Part shown: positions 43,008 to 52,142 of the stretch, in pieces
Numbering within the stretch: the first letter of the stretch is position 1
Layout of the letters: each line of letters begins with the position of its first letter
Origin: Adlercreutzia sp. ZJ176
GTDB lineage: Bacteria > Actinomycetota > Coriobacteriia > Coriobacteriales > Eggerthellaceae
NCBI RefSeq assembly: GCF_011038975.1
Contig: NZ_JAAKEC010000004.1
Span: forward strand, 62,001 to 126,000
Direction of reading: 5' to 3'
DNA length: 64,000 nucleotides
Notes under the pieces: model-generated
What the model was told of the DNA's origin: nothing
The model's input: only the letters and a program-made list of their open reading frames with translations
The model's database searches: none
Program-made: the position numbers and the translations under genes

Positions 43008-45401
43008 CTACTTCCTCTTCCCGATCGACTGCCCCGGCACCATGCGCCGCGCGTCGAACACCCCGTCTATCTCACTGAGGCGCTTGAGCGCGAGCTCGAT
43101 GCCCGACAGCGCCGACACCTGGAACAGAAAGCGCATCTCCACCATGCCATCGCGGTGCGTGGTGGTGGTGCACGACAGCACGTTGGCCCCCACCTCCGAC
43201 AGGGTGCGCGTCACGTCGAGCAGCAGGTTCATGCGGTCGAGCGCCTCGATGTAGATCTCCACCTGGAACGACGTGGCCGCCGAGGGCGTGCCCTCCCACG
43301 ACACGTCGATGATGCGCTCGGGCTGCTTCTTGAGGTCGATGGCGTTGGGGCAGTCGGCCCGGTGCACCGACACGCCGCGCCCGCGGGTCACGAACCCCAG
43401 GATCTCGTCGCCCGGAACCGGGTTGCAGCAGCGCGACAGGCGCACGAGCACGTCGTCGACGCCCTTCACCACGATGCCGTTGGAGGAGTGCGTCTCGTGC
43501 TTCTTCGCGCGCTTCACGCTGGTGAGCATCGGCGGCATGATGCCCGTCGCGGAGGCGCTCATGCCGAAGCCCGGCTTCTCGGCGTCCTCGGTCCCCTTGT
43601 CGACGAGGATCTTCAGCAGGCGGTTCGCCACGTGCTGCGCGCTCTCCTTGCCCGTGCCGAGCTGCACGAACATGTCGTCGGGGTCGTTGAAGCCCATGGC
43701 CTCGGCCACCGACTTCAGCGCGCGCATCGACTGGGCGCTCGAGATGCCCAGGCCGTGCTTGCGCATCTCGCGCGTGAGCTTGTCGCGGCCGAGCTGCAGG
43801 TCGTCGGAGCGCGACACCTTGGAGAAGTACGAGCGGATCTTGCTGCGCGCCGAGGGCGTCTTCACCATGGTGAGCCAGTCGCGCGAGGGCGTGGCGCTCT
43901 TCTGCGTGAGGATCTCCACGCGGTCGCCCACCTGCAGCTCGTAGCTCAAGGGCACGATGGAGCCGTTCACCTTCGCGCCCACGCAGTGGTTGCCCACCTC
44001 GGTGTGGATGGCGTAGGCGAAGTCGACGGGCGTGGCGCCGGCGCGCAAGCTCATGACCTCGCCCTTCGGTGTGAACACGAACACCTCGGAGTTGTCGAGG
44101 TCCATCTTGAGCGACTTGAGGAACTCGCGCGAGTCCTCCGTCTCGTCCTGCCAGTCCACCATCTCGCGCAGCCAGGCCAGCTGCTGGTCGAGCGCGTCGG
44201 CGCTCACCTTCCCGCCCGACTCCTTGTAGCGCCAGTGCGCCGCCACGCCGTACTCGCTCGCGCGGTGCATCTCCTCGGTGCGGATCTGCACCTCGAGCGG
44301 GCGGCCCGCCGGGCCCATCACCGTGGTGTGCAGCGACTGGTACATGTTGAACTTCGGCATGGCGATGTAGTCCTTGAAGCGCCCCGGCATCGGGTGCCAC
44401 AGCGTGTGCACGGCGCCGAGCGCCGAGTAGCAGTCCTTCACCGACTTCACGATCACGCGCACGGCGATGAGGTCGTAGATCTCCGAGAAGCCCTTGCCCT
44501 TCTTCGTCATCTTCTGGTAGATGGAGTACAGATGCTTGGGGCGCCCCATGATCTGCGCCTGGATGCCCACCTTCTCCATCTCCTCGTGGATGATGCCCAC
44601 CACGCCCGCGAGGTACTCCTCCCGCTCGGAGCGGCTCTCCGTGACCATGCGGCTGACCTGCTTGTACTTGTTGGGCTCGAGGTAGAAGAACGACAGGTCC
44701 TCAAGCTCCCACTTGATGGAGTTGATGCCGAGGCGGTGCGCGATGGGCGCGTAGATCTCGAGCGTCTCGCGGCTCTTGAAGATGCGGCGGTCCTCCTTGA
44801 GCGCGGCGAGCGTGCGCATGTTGTGCAGGCGGTCGGCCAGCTTGATCACGATGACGCGGATGTCCTTGCTCATGGCCACGAACATCTTGCGGATGGTGGC
44901 CGCCTGCTCGTCGGAGAGGCTCTCCACCTCGATGCGCGTGATCTTCGTGACGCCCTCGACGAGCTGGCGCACCTGCGCGTTGAACTCGCGCTCCACGTCG
45001 GAGGCGGTGATCTCGGTGTCCTCCACGGTGTCATGCAGGAGCGCCGCGCAGATGGTCTCGGCGTCCATGCGCAAATCGGCGAGGATGATGCCCACCTCGA
45101 TGGGGTGGATGATGAACGGCTCGCCGGACTTGCGGCACTGCCCCTTGTGCGCGGCATTAGCGAACGCGAAGGCGTGCTCGAGCATGGCCTCCTCGTCGTC
45201 GGTCATGTACGGGCGCGTGAACCCCTGCAGCTCGGCGAAGCGCTCCTCGGGCGTGCGCGTGCGGCGGTCGGCCTCGACGCCCGAGGCCATGGACCGCTCG
45301 GCGACGTAGGGCCGCCCCAGCATGAGGTCGACCGTCTGCTTGACGGCGACTCCCTTCCGGGCCCTGCCCAGCATCTCCTCGTTGTTGCCCTGCGCGCCCA
45401 T
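43008..45401 (-). CDS. rel: Bifunctional (p)ppGpp synthetase/hydrolase (Rel)
   Basis: Stringent-response enzyme making and degrading (p)ppGpp. 797 residues with the full domain order: HD hydrolase (HPIEVGIILADL, LLHDTVEDTEIT), synthetase (SEIYDLIAVRVIVKSVKDCYSALG), TGS (VFVFTPKGEVMSLRAGATPVDFAYAIHTEVG), a zinc-finger/helical region and a C-terminal ACT domain. The start at 45401 has GGAAGGGGG upstream and is preferred to 45446. It lies between the RecJ-RecQ fusion (78 bp upstream) and the MBL hydrolase on the same strand. Confidence 0.96.
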   Translation of the reverse strand: MGAQGNNEEMLGRARKGVAVKQTVDLMLGRPYVAERSMASGVEADRRTRTPEERFAELQGFTRPYMTDDEEAMLEHAFAFANAAHKGQCRKSGEPFIIHPIEVGIILADLRMDAETICAALLHDTVEDTEITASDVEREFNAQVRQLVEGVTKITRIEVESLSDEQAATIRKMFVAMSKDIRVIVIKLADRLHNMRTLAALKEDRRIFKSRETLEIYAPIAHRLGINSIKWELEDLSFFYLEPNKYKQVSRMVTESRSEREEYLAGVVGIIHEEMEKVGIQAQIMGRPKHLYSIYQKMTKKGKGFSEIYDLIAVRVIVKSVKDCYSALGAVHTLWHPMPGRFKDYIAMPKFNMYQSLHTTVMGPAGRPLEVQIRTEEMHRASEYGVAAHWRYKESGGKVSADALDQQLAWLREMVDWQDETEDSREFLKSLKMDLDNSEVFVFTPKGEVMSLRAGATPVDFAYAIHTEVGNHCVGAKVNGSIVPLSYELQVGDRVEILTQKSATPSRDWLTMVKTPSARSKIRSYFSKVSRSDDLQLGRDKLTREMRKHGLGISSAQSMRALKSVAEAMGFNDPDDMFVQLGTGKESAQHVANRLLKILVDKGTEDAEKPGFGMSASATGIMPPMLTSVKRAKKHETHSSNGIVVKGVDDVLVRLSRCCNPVPGDEILGFVTRGRGVSVHRADCPNAIDLKKQPERIIDVSWEGTPSAATSFQVEIYIEALDRMNLLLDVTRTLSEVGANVLSCTTTTHRDGMVEMRFLFQVSALSGIELALKRLSEIDGVFDARRMVPGQSIGKRK

Positions 45402-45479
45402 AAGCGCCCCCTTCCGTACGTCAAGCTCAGCCGTCACGGCGCGCAAGCGCGCCGCGTGGCGGTAGGTTTTGTTTTCCCG

Positions 45480-48400
45480 CTAGTTTCCCTCGCGCCAGCC
45501 GCGCGGGACGATCGGGTGCGAGACCCTCACGATCAGGCCCTGCGAGTCCTGGGCCAGGGCCCAGTCGCGGAACGCGTCGAACACGCCGCGCTCGCCGAGC
45601 CCCTCGCGGTAGCGCACCGAGTCGGTGAGCTCCACCTTCGACGCGCCCTCGTTCACGCGGATCCAGCGCTCGGTCTGCCCCGCGTTGCATGATACACGCG
45701 TCTCGATGAGCCCGAGCTCGCGAAACACCGCCACGCCGCAGGCGGCCGCCTCAGGCGCCACCACGTGCAGCTCGTCGGACGCGAGCGCGGCCAGATCGCC
45801 GTTCTCCATGCAGAAGTAGCTGCCCGGGGTCTGGCGCTGCCGTGCGCGCAGGCGACGGTACACCTGCGCCATCACGTCGTGGTCGGGCGTCATGTTCGCG
45901 AGGATGCGCTCGTTTAAGGCCACGTCCTGCCGCCCGTAGAGCAGGTGGACGCACGCGGGTTTGCCGTCGCGGCCCGCCCGGCCCGCCATCTGGTTGAACT
46001 CCACCTCGTTGAACGGCAGGTGGTAGAGCACCACGTGGCGGATGTTGGGGATGTCGACCCCCTCGCCGAAGGCCGACGTGGCCACAAGCACCATGATCTC
46101 GTCGTTGCGGAACAGATCCTCGATGCGCTTGCGCTCGGGGCGCGTGAGGCCCGCGTTGTAGAAGCCGATGAGCGGCGCGAGCTGCGGCACGCGGCGGCGC
46201 AGCAGGCGCGCCAGCGTGATGGACTGCTCGCGCGAGTTCACGTACACCACGGTCTTGCCGCCCGCCGCCACCAGGTTGGCCAGGTAGTCGTCGCGGTTGC
46301 GGATGTTGCGCTGGTCGTCGATGGAGAGGTTCTCGCGCGCCGTCTCGTCGATCACGCTGTCCTGGAGCGGGAGCGTGGCGTCGATGTCGGCGGCCACGCC
46401 GTCGGGCGCCGTGGCGGTGACGGCGAGCACCACGGGCGCGCCGAGCTGCGAGACGGCCATGCCGAGCTGCGTGTAGGCCACGCGCGAGCCCGCCTTCGCC
46501 AGGCCGATGTGGTGCGCCTCGTCGACCACCACGAACCCGACCCGCCCGCACGCGCCGATCTCGCCCACGTGGCAGATGAGGTACTCGGGCGTGGTGAGCA
46601 CGATGTCCACCGTGCCCGCGGCCAGCCCCGCGCACACCCGCTCGCGCTCCTCCGCCGTGGACTCGCCGGTGAGGATGCAGCAGGAGAGCCCGAAGCGCTC
46701 GAGCGCCGTGGTGAGGTGGAACGCCTGGTCGGCGATGAGCGCGCGCAGCGGGTACACGAACACGCTGGCCTCGCGGGCCAGAAGCGCCCGCAGCGCCGCG
46801 TGCACCTGGAAGGTGAGCGACTTGCCGCGCCCCGTGGCCATGACGGCCAGCGTGGAGGTCCCCGCGCGCAGGCGGTCGAGGATCTCGCGCTGCGAGGGGT
46901 GCAGCGCGCTCGTCCCGATGATGGCGCGCACGATGGCCTCCTCGAGCGCGTCGGCGTCCTCGCGGGCGAGCGCCTCCCAGCGGGCGCGGGCCGCCGCGCG
47001 CTGCACGAGCGCGTCGGGCTCCTCGTCGGCCGTCGCGTCGGCCTCGGCGCAGAGCTCCTCGTCGCTCATGCCGAACAGGTCGTCGAAGAACGCGAGCGAC
47101 GCGGGGTTCAGGCACGCCTTGAGCGCGCCGCACGAGCGCGCGGGCGCGAGCGTCTCGAGCATGGCCTTCACCGAGCGGCGGCCACGCCACTCGTCGATCT
47201 GCACGGAGAACGCCGCGTCGACCACCGACTCGTTGTACAGCAGCGTGTCGATGTAGCCGCAGTGGAACATGATGCCGTTCACCGCGCAGCGCCCGTTGGT
47301 GAGCGTGCACGAGAAGTGGTTCTTCTCGGCGCCCACCGCCCGGCAGCGCTCGAGCGACACGTTGCGCGCGAGGAAGGTGGGCTGGGGGTTCTCCTGCCCG
47401 AACGGCGCGAGCAGATCGAGCATGCCCACGGTCTCGAGCGTGAGCTCGTCGAGGTCGACGCACGCGTCGATCTCGATCATGGGGTGGAAGTCGTCTTCGG
47501 GCAGCGCGTCCATGTACGCGCACAGGCGCTGCGCGAACGCCTCGAGGTTCGCCACGGGAAGCGTCACGCCCACGGCCGCCTCGTGGCCGCCGAAGCGCGT
47601 GACCAGGTCAGAGGCGCTCTCCACCGCCGCGAACAGGTTCACCGAGCCCACGGATCGCCCGCTGCCGCGCGCCTCGTCGCCGTCGACGGTGAACAGCAGC
47701 GCGGGCACGCCGTAGGTGTTCACCAGGCGGCTTGCCACGATGCCCTTCACGCCCTCGTGCCAGCCCGCGCCCGCCACCACGAGCGCCCGCTGGCCGTGGT
47801 AGACCTCGGCGGCCTGCGCCTTGGCGATCTCGGAGAGCTCGGCCTCAATAGCGCGGCGCTGGTCGTTCACGCCCTCGAGCCTCTCCGCGAGCGCGCACGC
47901 CTCGCCGAAGTTGTCGCACATGAGCAGGTCGAGCGCGAGCTGTGCGTCGCCCATGCGGCCCGCCGCGTTGAGGCGCGGGATGAGCGAGAAGCTCAGCGAG
48001 GTGGCCGTGAGCGGCTTGCCCGCCGCGCCCGTGGTGCCCACGAGCGCGGCGACGCAGGGACGCGGGTTTGAGTTCATGCGCGCGAGCCCGTCGGCCACGA
48101 GCGCGCGGTTCTCGCCGCGCATGGGCATGAGGTCGGCCACGGTACCGAGCGTGGCGAAGTCGGTGTAGGAGCGCCACAGGTAGGGGTAGCCCATGCGCGC
48201 GCCGAGCATCTGCACGAGCTTGAGCGCCACGCCGACGCCCGCGAGGATGGAGCTCTCGCAGGCCGGGTCCATCTTGGGGTCGGCCACGGGCACGCCGCGC
48301 GGCACGAGGTCGGCCGCCTCGTGGTGGTCGGTGACGCACACGGGCACGCCGTCGGCCACGATGGCGGCCACCTCGTCTCTGCAGGCAATGCCGCAGTCGA

Positions 48401-48824
48401 CCGTCACGATGAAGTCGGGGTCAAGCGCCTTCACGCGCTCGTAGGCCGCCTGCGTGAGGCCGTAGCCCTCGTCGAAGCGGCGCGGGATGAAGGGCGTGGC
48501 CTTGCCGCCGAGTGCGCGCAGGCCGCGCGTGAGCACCGTGGTGGCCGAGATGCCGTCGAGGTCGAAGTCGCCGAACACCACCACGTGCAGGCGCCGGCGG
48601 ATGGCGTCCTCGAGCGCGTCGGCCACCTCGGCCAGCCCGGGGATGTCGTAGGGGTTGAGCCAGTCGCGCTCAAGCGAGGGCTGCAGGAACAGCCGCGCCG
48701 CATGCGGCGTGGCGACGCCGCGCGCAACCAGCGTTGCCGCGATGAAGCGCGGGAGGCCGAGGTCTTGCATGAGGCGCGCGACCCTCGCCTTGTCGGCGAT
48801 GCGTATATTGAACTGCGCTGACAT
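45480..48824 (-). CDS. RecJ-like DHH exonuclease fused to a RecQ-like DEAH helicase
   Basis: 1,114-residue DNA repair fusion. The N-terminal RecJ part has the DHH phosphoesterase motifs DFDLDG (86-91), VDCG (142-145), TDHHEA (165-170), GRMGDA (~289) and the DHHA1 GGHEAAVG (412-419), then an OB-like domain. The helicase part begins near 640 with Walker A MATGRGKS (662-669), DEAH (768-771), VTATA (~802-806), a motif V region SAFGEGVDIP and motif VI QMAGRAGRDG. A single chain would couple 3'-5' unwinding to 5'-3' degradation, the pairing that RecQ and RecJ perform as separate proteins in E. coli. All motifs look intact. Confidence 0.93.
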   Translation of the reverse strand: MSAQFNIRIADKARVARLMQDLGLPRFIAATLVARGVATPHAARLFLQPSLERDWLNPYDIPGLAEVADALEDAIRRRLHVVVFGDFDLDGISATTVLTRGLRALGGKATPFIPRRFDEGYGLTQAAYERVKALDPDFIVTVDCGIACRDEVAAIVADGVPVCVTDHHEAADLVPRGVPVADPKMDPACESSILAGVGVALKLVQMLGARMGYPYLWRSYTDFATLGTVADLMPMRGENRALVADGLARMNSNPRPCVAALVGTTGAAGKPLTATSLSFSLIPRLNAAGRMGDAQLALDLLMCDNFGEACALAERLEGVNDQRRAIEAELSEIAKAQAAEVYHGQRALVVAGAGWHEGVKGIVASRLVNTYGVPALLFTVDGDEARGSGRSVGSVNLFAAVESASDLVTRFGGHEAAVGVTLPVANLEAFAQRLCAYMDALPEDDFHPMIEIDACVDLDELTLETVGMLDLLAPFGQENPQPTFLARNVSLERCRAVGAEKNHFSCTLTNGRCAVNGIMFHCGYIDTLLYNESVVDAAFSVQIDEWRGRRSVKAMLETLAPARSCGALKACLNPASLAFFDDLFGMSDEELCAEADATADEEPDALVQRAAARARWEALAREDADALEEAIVRAIIGTSALHPSQREILDRLRAGTSTLAVMATGRGKSLTFQVHAALRALLAREASVFVYPLRALIADQAFHLTTALERFGLSCCILTGESTAEERERVCAGLAAGTVDIVLTTPEYLICHVGEIGACGRVGFVVVDEAHHIGLAKAGSRVAYTQLGMAVSQLGAPVVLAVTATAPDGVAADIDATLPLQDSVIDETARENLSIDDQRNIRNRDDYLANLVAAGGKTVVYVNSREQSITLARLLRRRVPQLAPLIGFYNAGLTRPERKRIEDLFRNDEIMVLVATSAFGEGVDIPNIRHVVLYHLPFNEVEFNQMAGRAGRDGKPACVHLLYGRQDVALNERILANMTPDHDVMAQVYRRLRARQRQTPGSYFCMENGDLAALASDELHVVAPEAAACGVAVFRELGLIETRVSCNAGQTERWIRVNEGASKVELTDSVRYREGLGERGVFDAFRDWALAQDSQGLIVRVSHPIVPRGWREGN

Positions 48825-48896
48825 AACGGGTACCTAACAGGCTCAACATGCTCTTCTTGTCTTGGAGCCTATTTTCGCACAAACCTCCCGCCCTGT

Positions 48897-48973
48897 CATG
48901 GCTCGCGCGCGTCCGGCTCGCGCGCGCCTGGGCGGCAGGCGACTGGCTCGCGCGCGCCTGGGCGGCAGGCGCA
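48897..48973. repeat. Tandem GC-rich repeat between the RecJ-RecQ and AAA_14 genes
   Basis: The word TGGCTCGCGCGCG recurs at about 48898, 48913 (as CGGCTCGCGCGCG) and 48944, the last two followed by GCCTGGGCGGCAGGCG. No frame is convincing. It is part of the 624-bp gap 48825-49448, whose other contents are the inverted-repeat element at 49096-49199 and the palindrome array at 49346-49427. Confidence 0.6.
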
Positions 48974-49095
48974 GCGAAGGCAACGAGCCGCGAAAGCCAT
49001 GACATGGCAAGGTGCCGAGGCGCCTCGTCTGCCCTGGGGCCCTCGAAGTCCTCGGAGTCCCCGGAGCACCCGGAGCCCTCGGAACACCCGGAGCA

Positions 49096-49199
49096 CCGAC
49101 AACGCGCCTTTTGCATCCACTTTTCCCGGGAAATCGCCGATAACGGCCTCGTTTCATCCAGAATCCCCTGAGGGGTGGATGGAAAAGCGCCGTTGTCGG
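49096..49199. repeat. 104-bp element with 25-bp imperfect inverted ends and a third internal copy
   Basis: Ends 49096-49120 (begins CCGACAACGCGCC) and 49175-49199 (complement begins CCGACAACGGCGC) match at 21 of 25 positions in inverted orientation. A further direct, degenerate copy starts at 49137 (CCGATAACGGCCTCG...TCATCCA). It may be a small mobile palindromic element or a multi-site operator for one of the flanking genes. Confidence 0.6.
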
Positions 49200-49345
49200 T
49201 AACGCCGTCGGCGATGTGAGCGACACGCAGAGAGCGGCAGCCATCACCCGAAGCAAAGGCGTGACGCCTTCGGAGGCCCATCGCGGCGCCCTGGGGGTAT
49301 TGCCTCGCGGTGCGATCATGGCGAAACCAGCGCCTTCAGTTCGTT

Positions 49346-49427
49346 TCGTCCTCCATGCCGGACGCTATTCGGCACTTTTCGTCCAGTATGATGGACGAAA
49401 AGTGATAGAATTTGTCCAGCATAGCGG
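49346..49427 (+). promoter_or_regulatory. Promoter of the AAA_14 ATPase with three GTCC-N8-GGAC palindromes
   Basis: GTCC-N8-GGAC occurs three times (from about 49348, 49381 and 49414) at ~32-bp steps. The middle copy lies in a perfect 13-bp inverted repeat (CACTTTTCGTCCA at 49373-49385 and its complement at 49392-49404). An extended -10, TGA-TAGAAT (49406-49411), follows. Regularly spaced identical palindromes suggest cooperative binding, perhaps by the ATPase itself. Confidence 0.65.
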
Positions 49428-49448
49428 ACGAGTTTGAGCAAGGGTGGG

Positions 49449-50729
49449 ATGAGTATGAACCACGACGTCTTGAAGAGCGTGATCTTCGACCAACACGAGG
49501 TCATCCGCTCTGCGCGCATCGTGCCCCGACGCTACGCGCTCGACCCTCAAGCCAGCTACGTCATCACCGGATTGCGACGGGCGGGAAAGTCGACCCTTCT
49601 CTACAAAGTCGCCCTCGACCTGGTTGCCTCTGGAGTGGACTGGACGCGCATCATCTACGTGAACTTCGAGGACGAGCGCCTCGCGGAGTTCGGCGTCAAT
49701 GACTTCAACGACATCGTGCTCGTCCAAAGGGAGCTCAGCCAAGAGCGGGGGTTTTTCTTCTTCGACGAGATCCAGAATGTTCCCAGCTGGGAGAAGTTCG
49801 CGCGGCGCCTCGCAGACGCAGGAGAGCGCGTCTACCTCACGGGAAGCAACGCGAAGATGCTCGGCAGCCAGATGGCGTCGACGCTCGGCGGGCGCTACCT
49901 GACGAAGCATGTGAGCCCCTACCGCTTCGACGAGTACCTCGACGCCGTCGGCCAACCCCATGACGCACCTGCGCTCTACGCGTCAAGCGGCGCCGGCGCC
50001 ATCGCCGCTCACTTCGAGCGCTTCTGTGTCAACGGGGGCTTCCCCGAGTCCCTTCGCTACGCCGCGCCCCGCGCGTACGTTGAGGGCGTTTACCAGAAGG
50101 TGCTCCTCGGGGACGTCGTCGCCCGCAACAACGTGAGAAACCCCCAGCTCCTGCGCGTGCTGGTGAAGAAGATAGCCGAAACGGTGGGCGAGGAGGCATC
50201 GTTCAGCTCGCTTCACGGCATGCTCAAAGGCATCGGCTTCTCCGCGAGCAAGGACACCGTAATCGACTACGTGACCCTCGCGGGCGACGCCTACCTCTTG
50301 TTCAGCATCAGCAACGCAACGGCCAAGTTCGTAGAGCGCGAGGGCAGCCCGAAGTACTACTTCTCCGACAACGGCCTGATCAGCCTGTTCCTCGACAAGA
50401 ACAACTCGGCGCTTTTGGAGAACGAGATCGCCGTCGCCCTGCACGATGCGTTCGGCGACGGCCTTCACTACCTGAAGTCCCGCACGACGGGCATCGACGT
50501 CGACTTCTACGTCCCCGAAGCCGGGCTGGCCGTCCAAGTCGCCCGCTCACTGTCGGACAGCGCGCGCAAGCGCGAGGTGGGAAACCTCGTCAAGCTCGCG
50601 AAGGCCGACAAAGGCACGAGAAGGCTCCTCATCGTCACCCAGAGCGAGTCGGACGCCATCGAAGAGGGCGACGTCTCGATAGAGGTGAAGCCGGCGTGGA
50701 AGTTCGTGCTCCAAGACCTCATCGGGTAG
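49449..50729 (+). CDS. AAA_14/DUF4143 family ATPase
   Basis: 426-residue cytoplasmic protein. An N-terminal AAA_14 ATPase has Walker A GLRRAGKSTLL (near residue 38) and a Walker B-like FFFFDEIQNVPSWE; the C-terminal DUF4143 part is PD-(D/E)XK-nuclease-like (GLHYLKSRTTGIDVDFYVPEAGLAVQVARS). These are common accessory genes in gut and oral bacteria; many genomes carry several copies, and their biological role is not established. AGGGTGGG precedes the ATG at 49449. A palindrome array lies directly upstream. Confidence 0.9.
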   Translation: MSMNHDVLKSVIFDQHEVIRSARIVPRRYALDPQASYVITGLRRAGKSTLLYKVALDLVASGVDWTRIIYVNFEDERLAEFGVNDFNDIVLVQRELSQERGFFFFDEIQNVPSWEKFARRLADAGERVYLTGSNAKMLGSQMASTLGGRYLTKHVSPYRFDEYLDAVGQPHDAPALYASSGAGAIAAHFERFCVNGGFPESLRYAAPRAYVEGVYQKVLLGDVVARNNVRNPQLLRVLVKKIAETVGEEASFSSLHGMLKGIGFSASKDTVIDYVTLAGDAYLLFSISNATAKFVEREGSPKYYFSDNGLISLFLDKNNSALLENEIAVALHDAFGDGLHYLKSRTTGIDVDFYVPEAGLAVQVARSLSDSARKREVGNLVKLAKADKGTRRLLIVTQSESDAIEEGDVSIEVKPAWKFVLQDLIG

Positions 50730-50813
50730 ATCGAGCCGGGAGGCGGCCGACGCCCAGGGCGCCGCGCGCCCAGCGTGAAAGAGGCATGCACCGCACACCG
50801 GGACGCAAGAGTG

Positions 50814-50839
50814 CCCCGCAGCTCGGATGAACTGCGGGG
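50814..50839 (+). terminator. Terminator downstream of the AAA_14 ATPase
   Basis: CCCCGCAG (50814-50821) pairs with CTGCGGGG (50832-50839), followed by TCCTTGT. The flanking GACGCAAGAG word recurs beside the hairpin at 55027-55062. It also faces the convergent tandem-MarR gene. Confidence 0.6.
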
Positions 50840-50886
50840 TCCTTGTCGCCCAGGGCGCCCCGCCCTCGAGCGGCGCCCTGCCCGCC

Positions 50887-51870
50887 CTAGGCGAACATGG
50901 TGGCACGCTCGGCTTCCACCACCTGCCTGGCAGCTCGAAGGTGGACCCCCACGGCCTCCTCGTTGCTGTGACAGGTCTCCAGGAGGGCGTCGAACACGAG
51001 AGGGAGCAGATCGGTCGCTTTCTGGCGGCCAGCTGGCGTGAGCGCGAGGTGCTTGGCGCGGCGGTTGTCGGCGCTGCGAAGCTTGGTCAGGAAGCCGCTC
51101 GCCTCGAGGTGCTTGATCGGGGACGTCACGTCGCTCGAGTTCAGGAAGAGGCGGCGCGCCACCTGCGAGCACGTGGCGGGGGCGTCCGCCAGGTATAGGT
51201 CGACCAAGATGCGGAACTCCGCGGTCCTAAGGCCGCAGGTGGCCAGCTTGCGCGCCGTGAGCGTACGCGAGATCATCACGGTGTCGAAAAACGCCGTGTC
51301 AAGGCGGTGATGCCCGTTCTCGATGCGCTGGACGCCATGGATGCACACAGCCGAAAGCGAGCTGACGATGGCCGCCTCAAGCTGCTCGCGCGTCAGGCAG
51401 CGCCAGTACGCCTCGAGGAACTCTCCCACGCGCGCGTCGGCGCGCTCGATGGCATGCAGGCCGCCCGCAGTGAGCTCAAGCTCGAACACGCGCATGTCGC
51501 TCGGCGCCTCAACGCGGCGCACCAGGCGCTCATCCGCCAGCTTCGCCACCGCCGCCGACACCGTGCTCAATCCCACGGAGAGGTTGTCTGACAAATCTGA
51601 CACGCGCAAGCGGCGCTCACCCGCGCCCAGAAGGCGCAACAGAATGCGGTACTGCAACGTGGTGAGCGCGCAGCTCTCGACGAGAACTTGGTCGATCGAA
51701 CGCGAGAGCAGGTGCATGAGCGTGAGGTAGTCAGCGGTGTCCTCCACCGTCTCGCGGTGCTGCGGCGAAGCGGCGTTCGCCAAACTCGCACGCCGCGCGG
51801 CATGCGGCATGAGCCCCACGGATTCCTCGCCCGCACGCCTGGCTTCCGCTTCCAGCACCGCTGCCCCCAT
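50887..51870 (-). CDS. Tandem-MarR transcriptional regulator
   Basis: 327 residues containing two MarR-type winged-helix domains in one chain: the first around LTTLQYRILLRLLGAGERRLRVSDLSDNLSVGLSTVSAAVAKLADERLVRRV, the second around GLRTAEFRILVDLYLADAPATCSQVARRLFLNSSDVTSPIKHLEASGFL. A classical MarR protein is ~150 residues and binds as a dimer; this arrangement could bind as a single-chain pseudo-dimer. GGGGAAGGG precedes the ATG at 51870. It diverges from the molybdoenzyme gene and is its likely regulator. Confidence 0.88.
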   Translation of the reverse strand: MGAAVLEAEARRAGEESVGLMPHAARRASLANAASPQHRETVEDTADYLTLMHLLSRSIDQVLVESCALTTLQYRILLRLLGAGERRLRVSDLSDNLSVGLSTVSAAVAKLADERLVRRVEAPSDMRVFELELTAGGLHAIERADARVGEFLEAYWRCLTREQLEAAIVSSLSAVCIHGVQRIENGHHRLDTAFFDTVMISRTLTARKLATCGLRTAEFRILVDLYLADAPATCSQVARRLFLNSSDVTSPIKHLEASGFLTKLRSADNRRAKHLALTPAGRQKATDLLPLVFDALLETCHSNEEAVGVHLRAARQVVEAERATMFA

Positions 51871-51904
51871 GCTAGCCCTTCCCCGAGATTGCGTCCGCTT
51901 CACG

Positions 51905-51954
51905 TGGTAATTACTCCAATCACAATATTATCCAATACGCACATTGTCAATAGA
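51905..51954 (-). promoter_or_regulatory. Promoter of the tandem-MarR gene and candidate operators
   Basis: On the minus strand TTGACA (51945-51950), 17-bp spacer and TATTGT (51922-51927). ATTGTCAAT (51944-51952) is a perfect odd palindrome over the -35, and GTAATTAC (51907-51914) is a second palindrome near the start region. Both are plausible MarR sites controlling the divergent genes. Confidence 0.6.
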
Positions 51955-52142
51955 GCAACCTTCTCTCCCCCGCGCATCAGGCGTAACCTAGACATAGGCT
52001 CGTGCGTTCGGGACGACGGGAGCGCAATCCCTCCACCCGCGCGATAGCGAACGAGCCGGCAGCGCTCGAGGCAGCGCTGGACAACGCATGTGGGCAGCGG
52101 GTTTGCGCCCCGTCGCCCCGTCAGCGAGCGAGAGGAGCTGAA

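Noticed and set aside
49096-49436. Possible CRISPR array in the repeat-rich gap before the AAA_14 gene
   Set aside because: The repeats are palindromes and inverted copies with variable spacing and no unique, evenly sized spacers, and no cas genes are present in the window.
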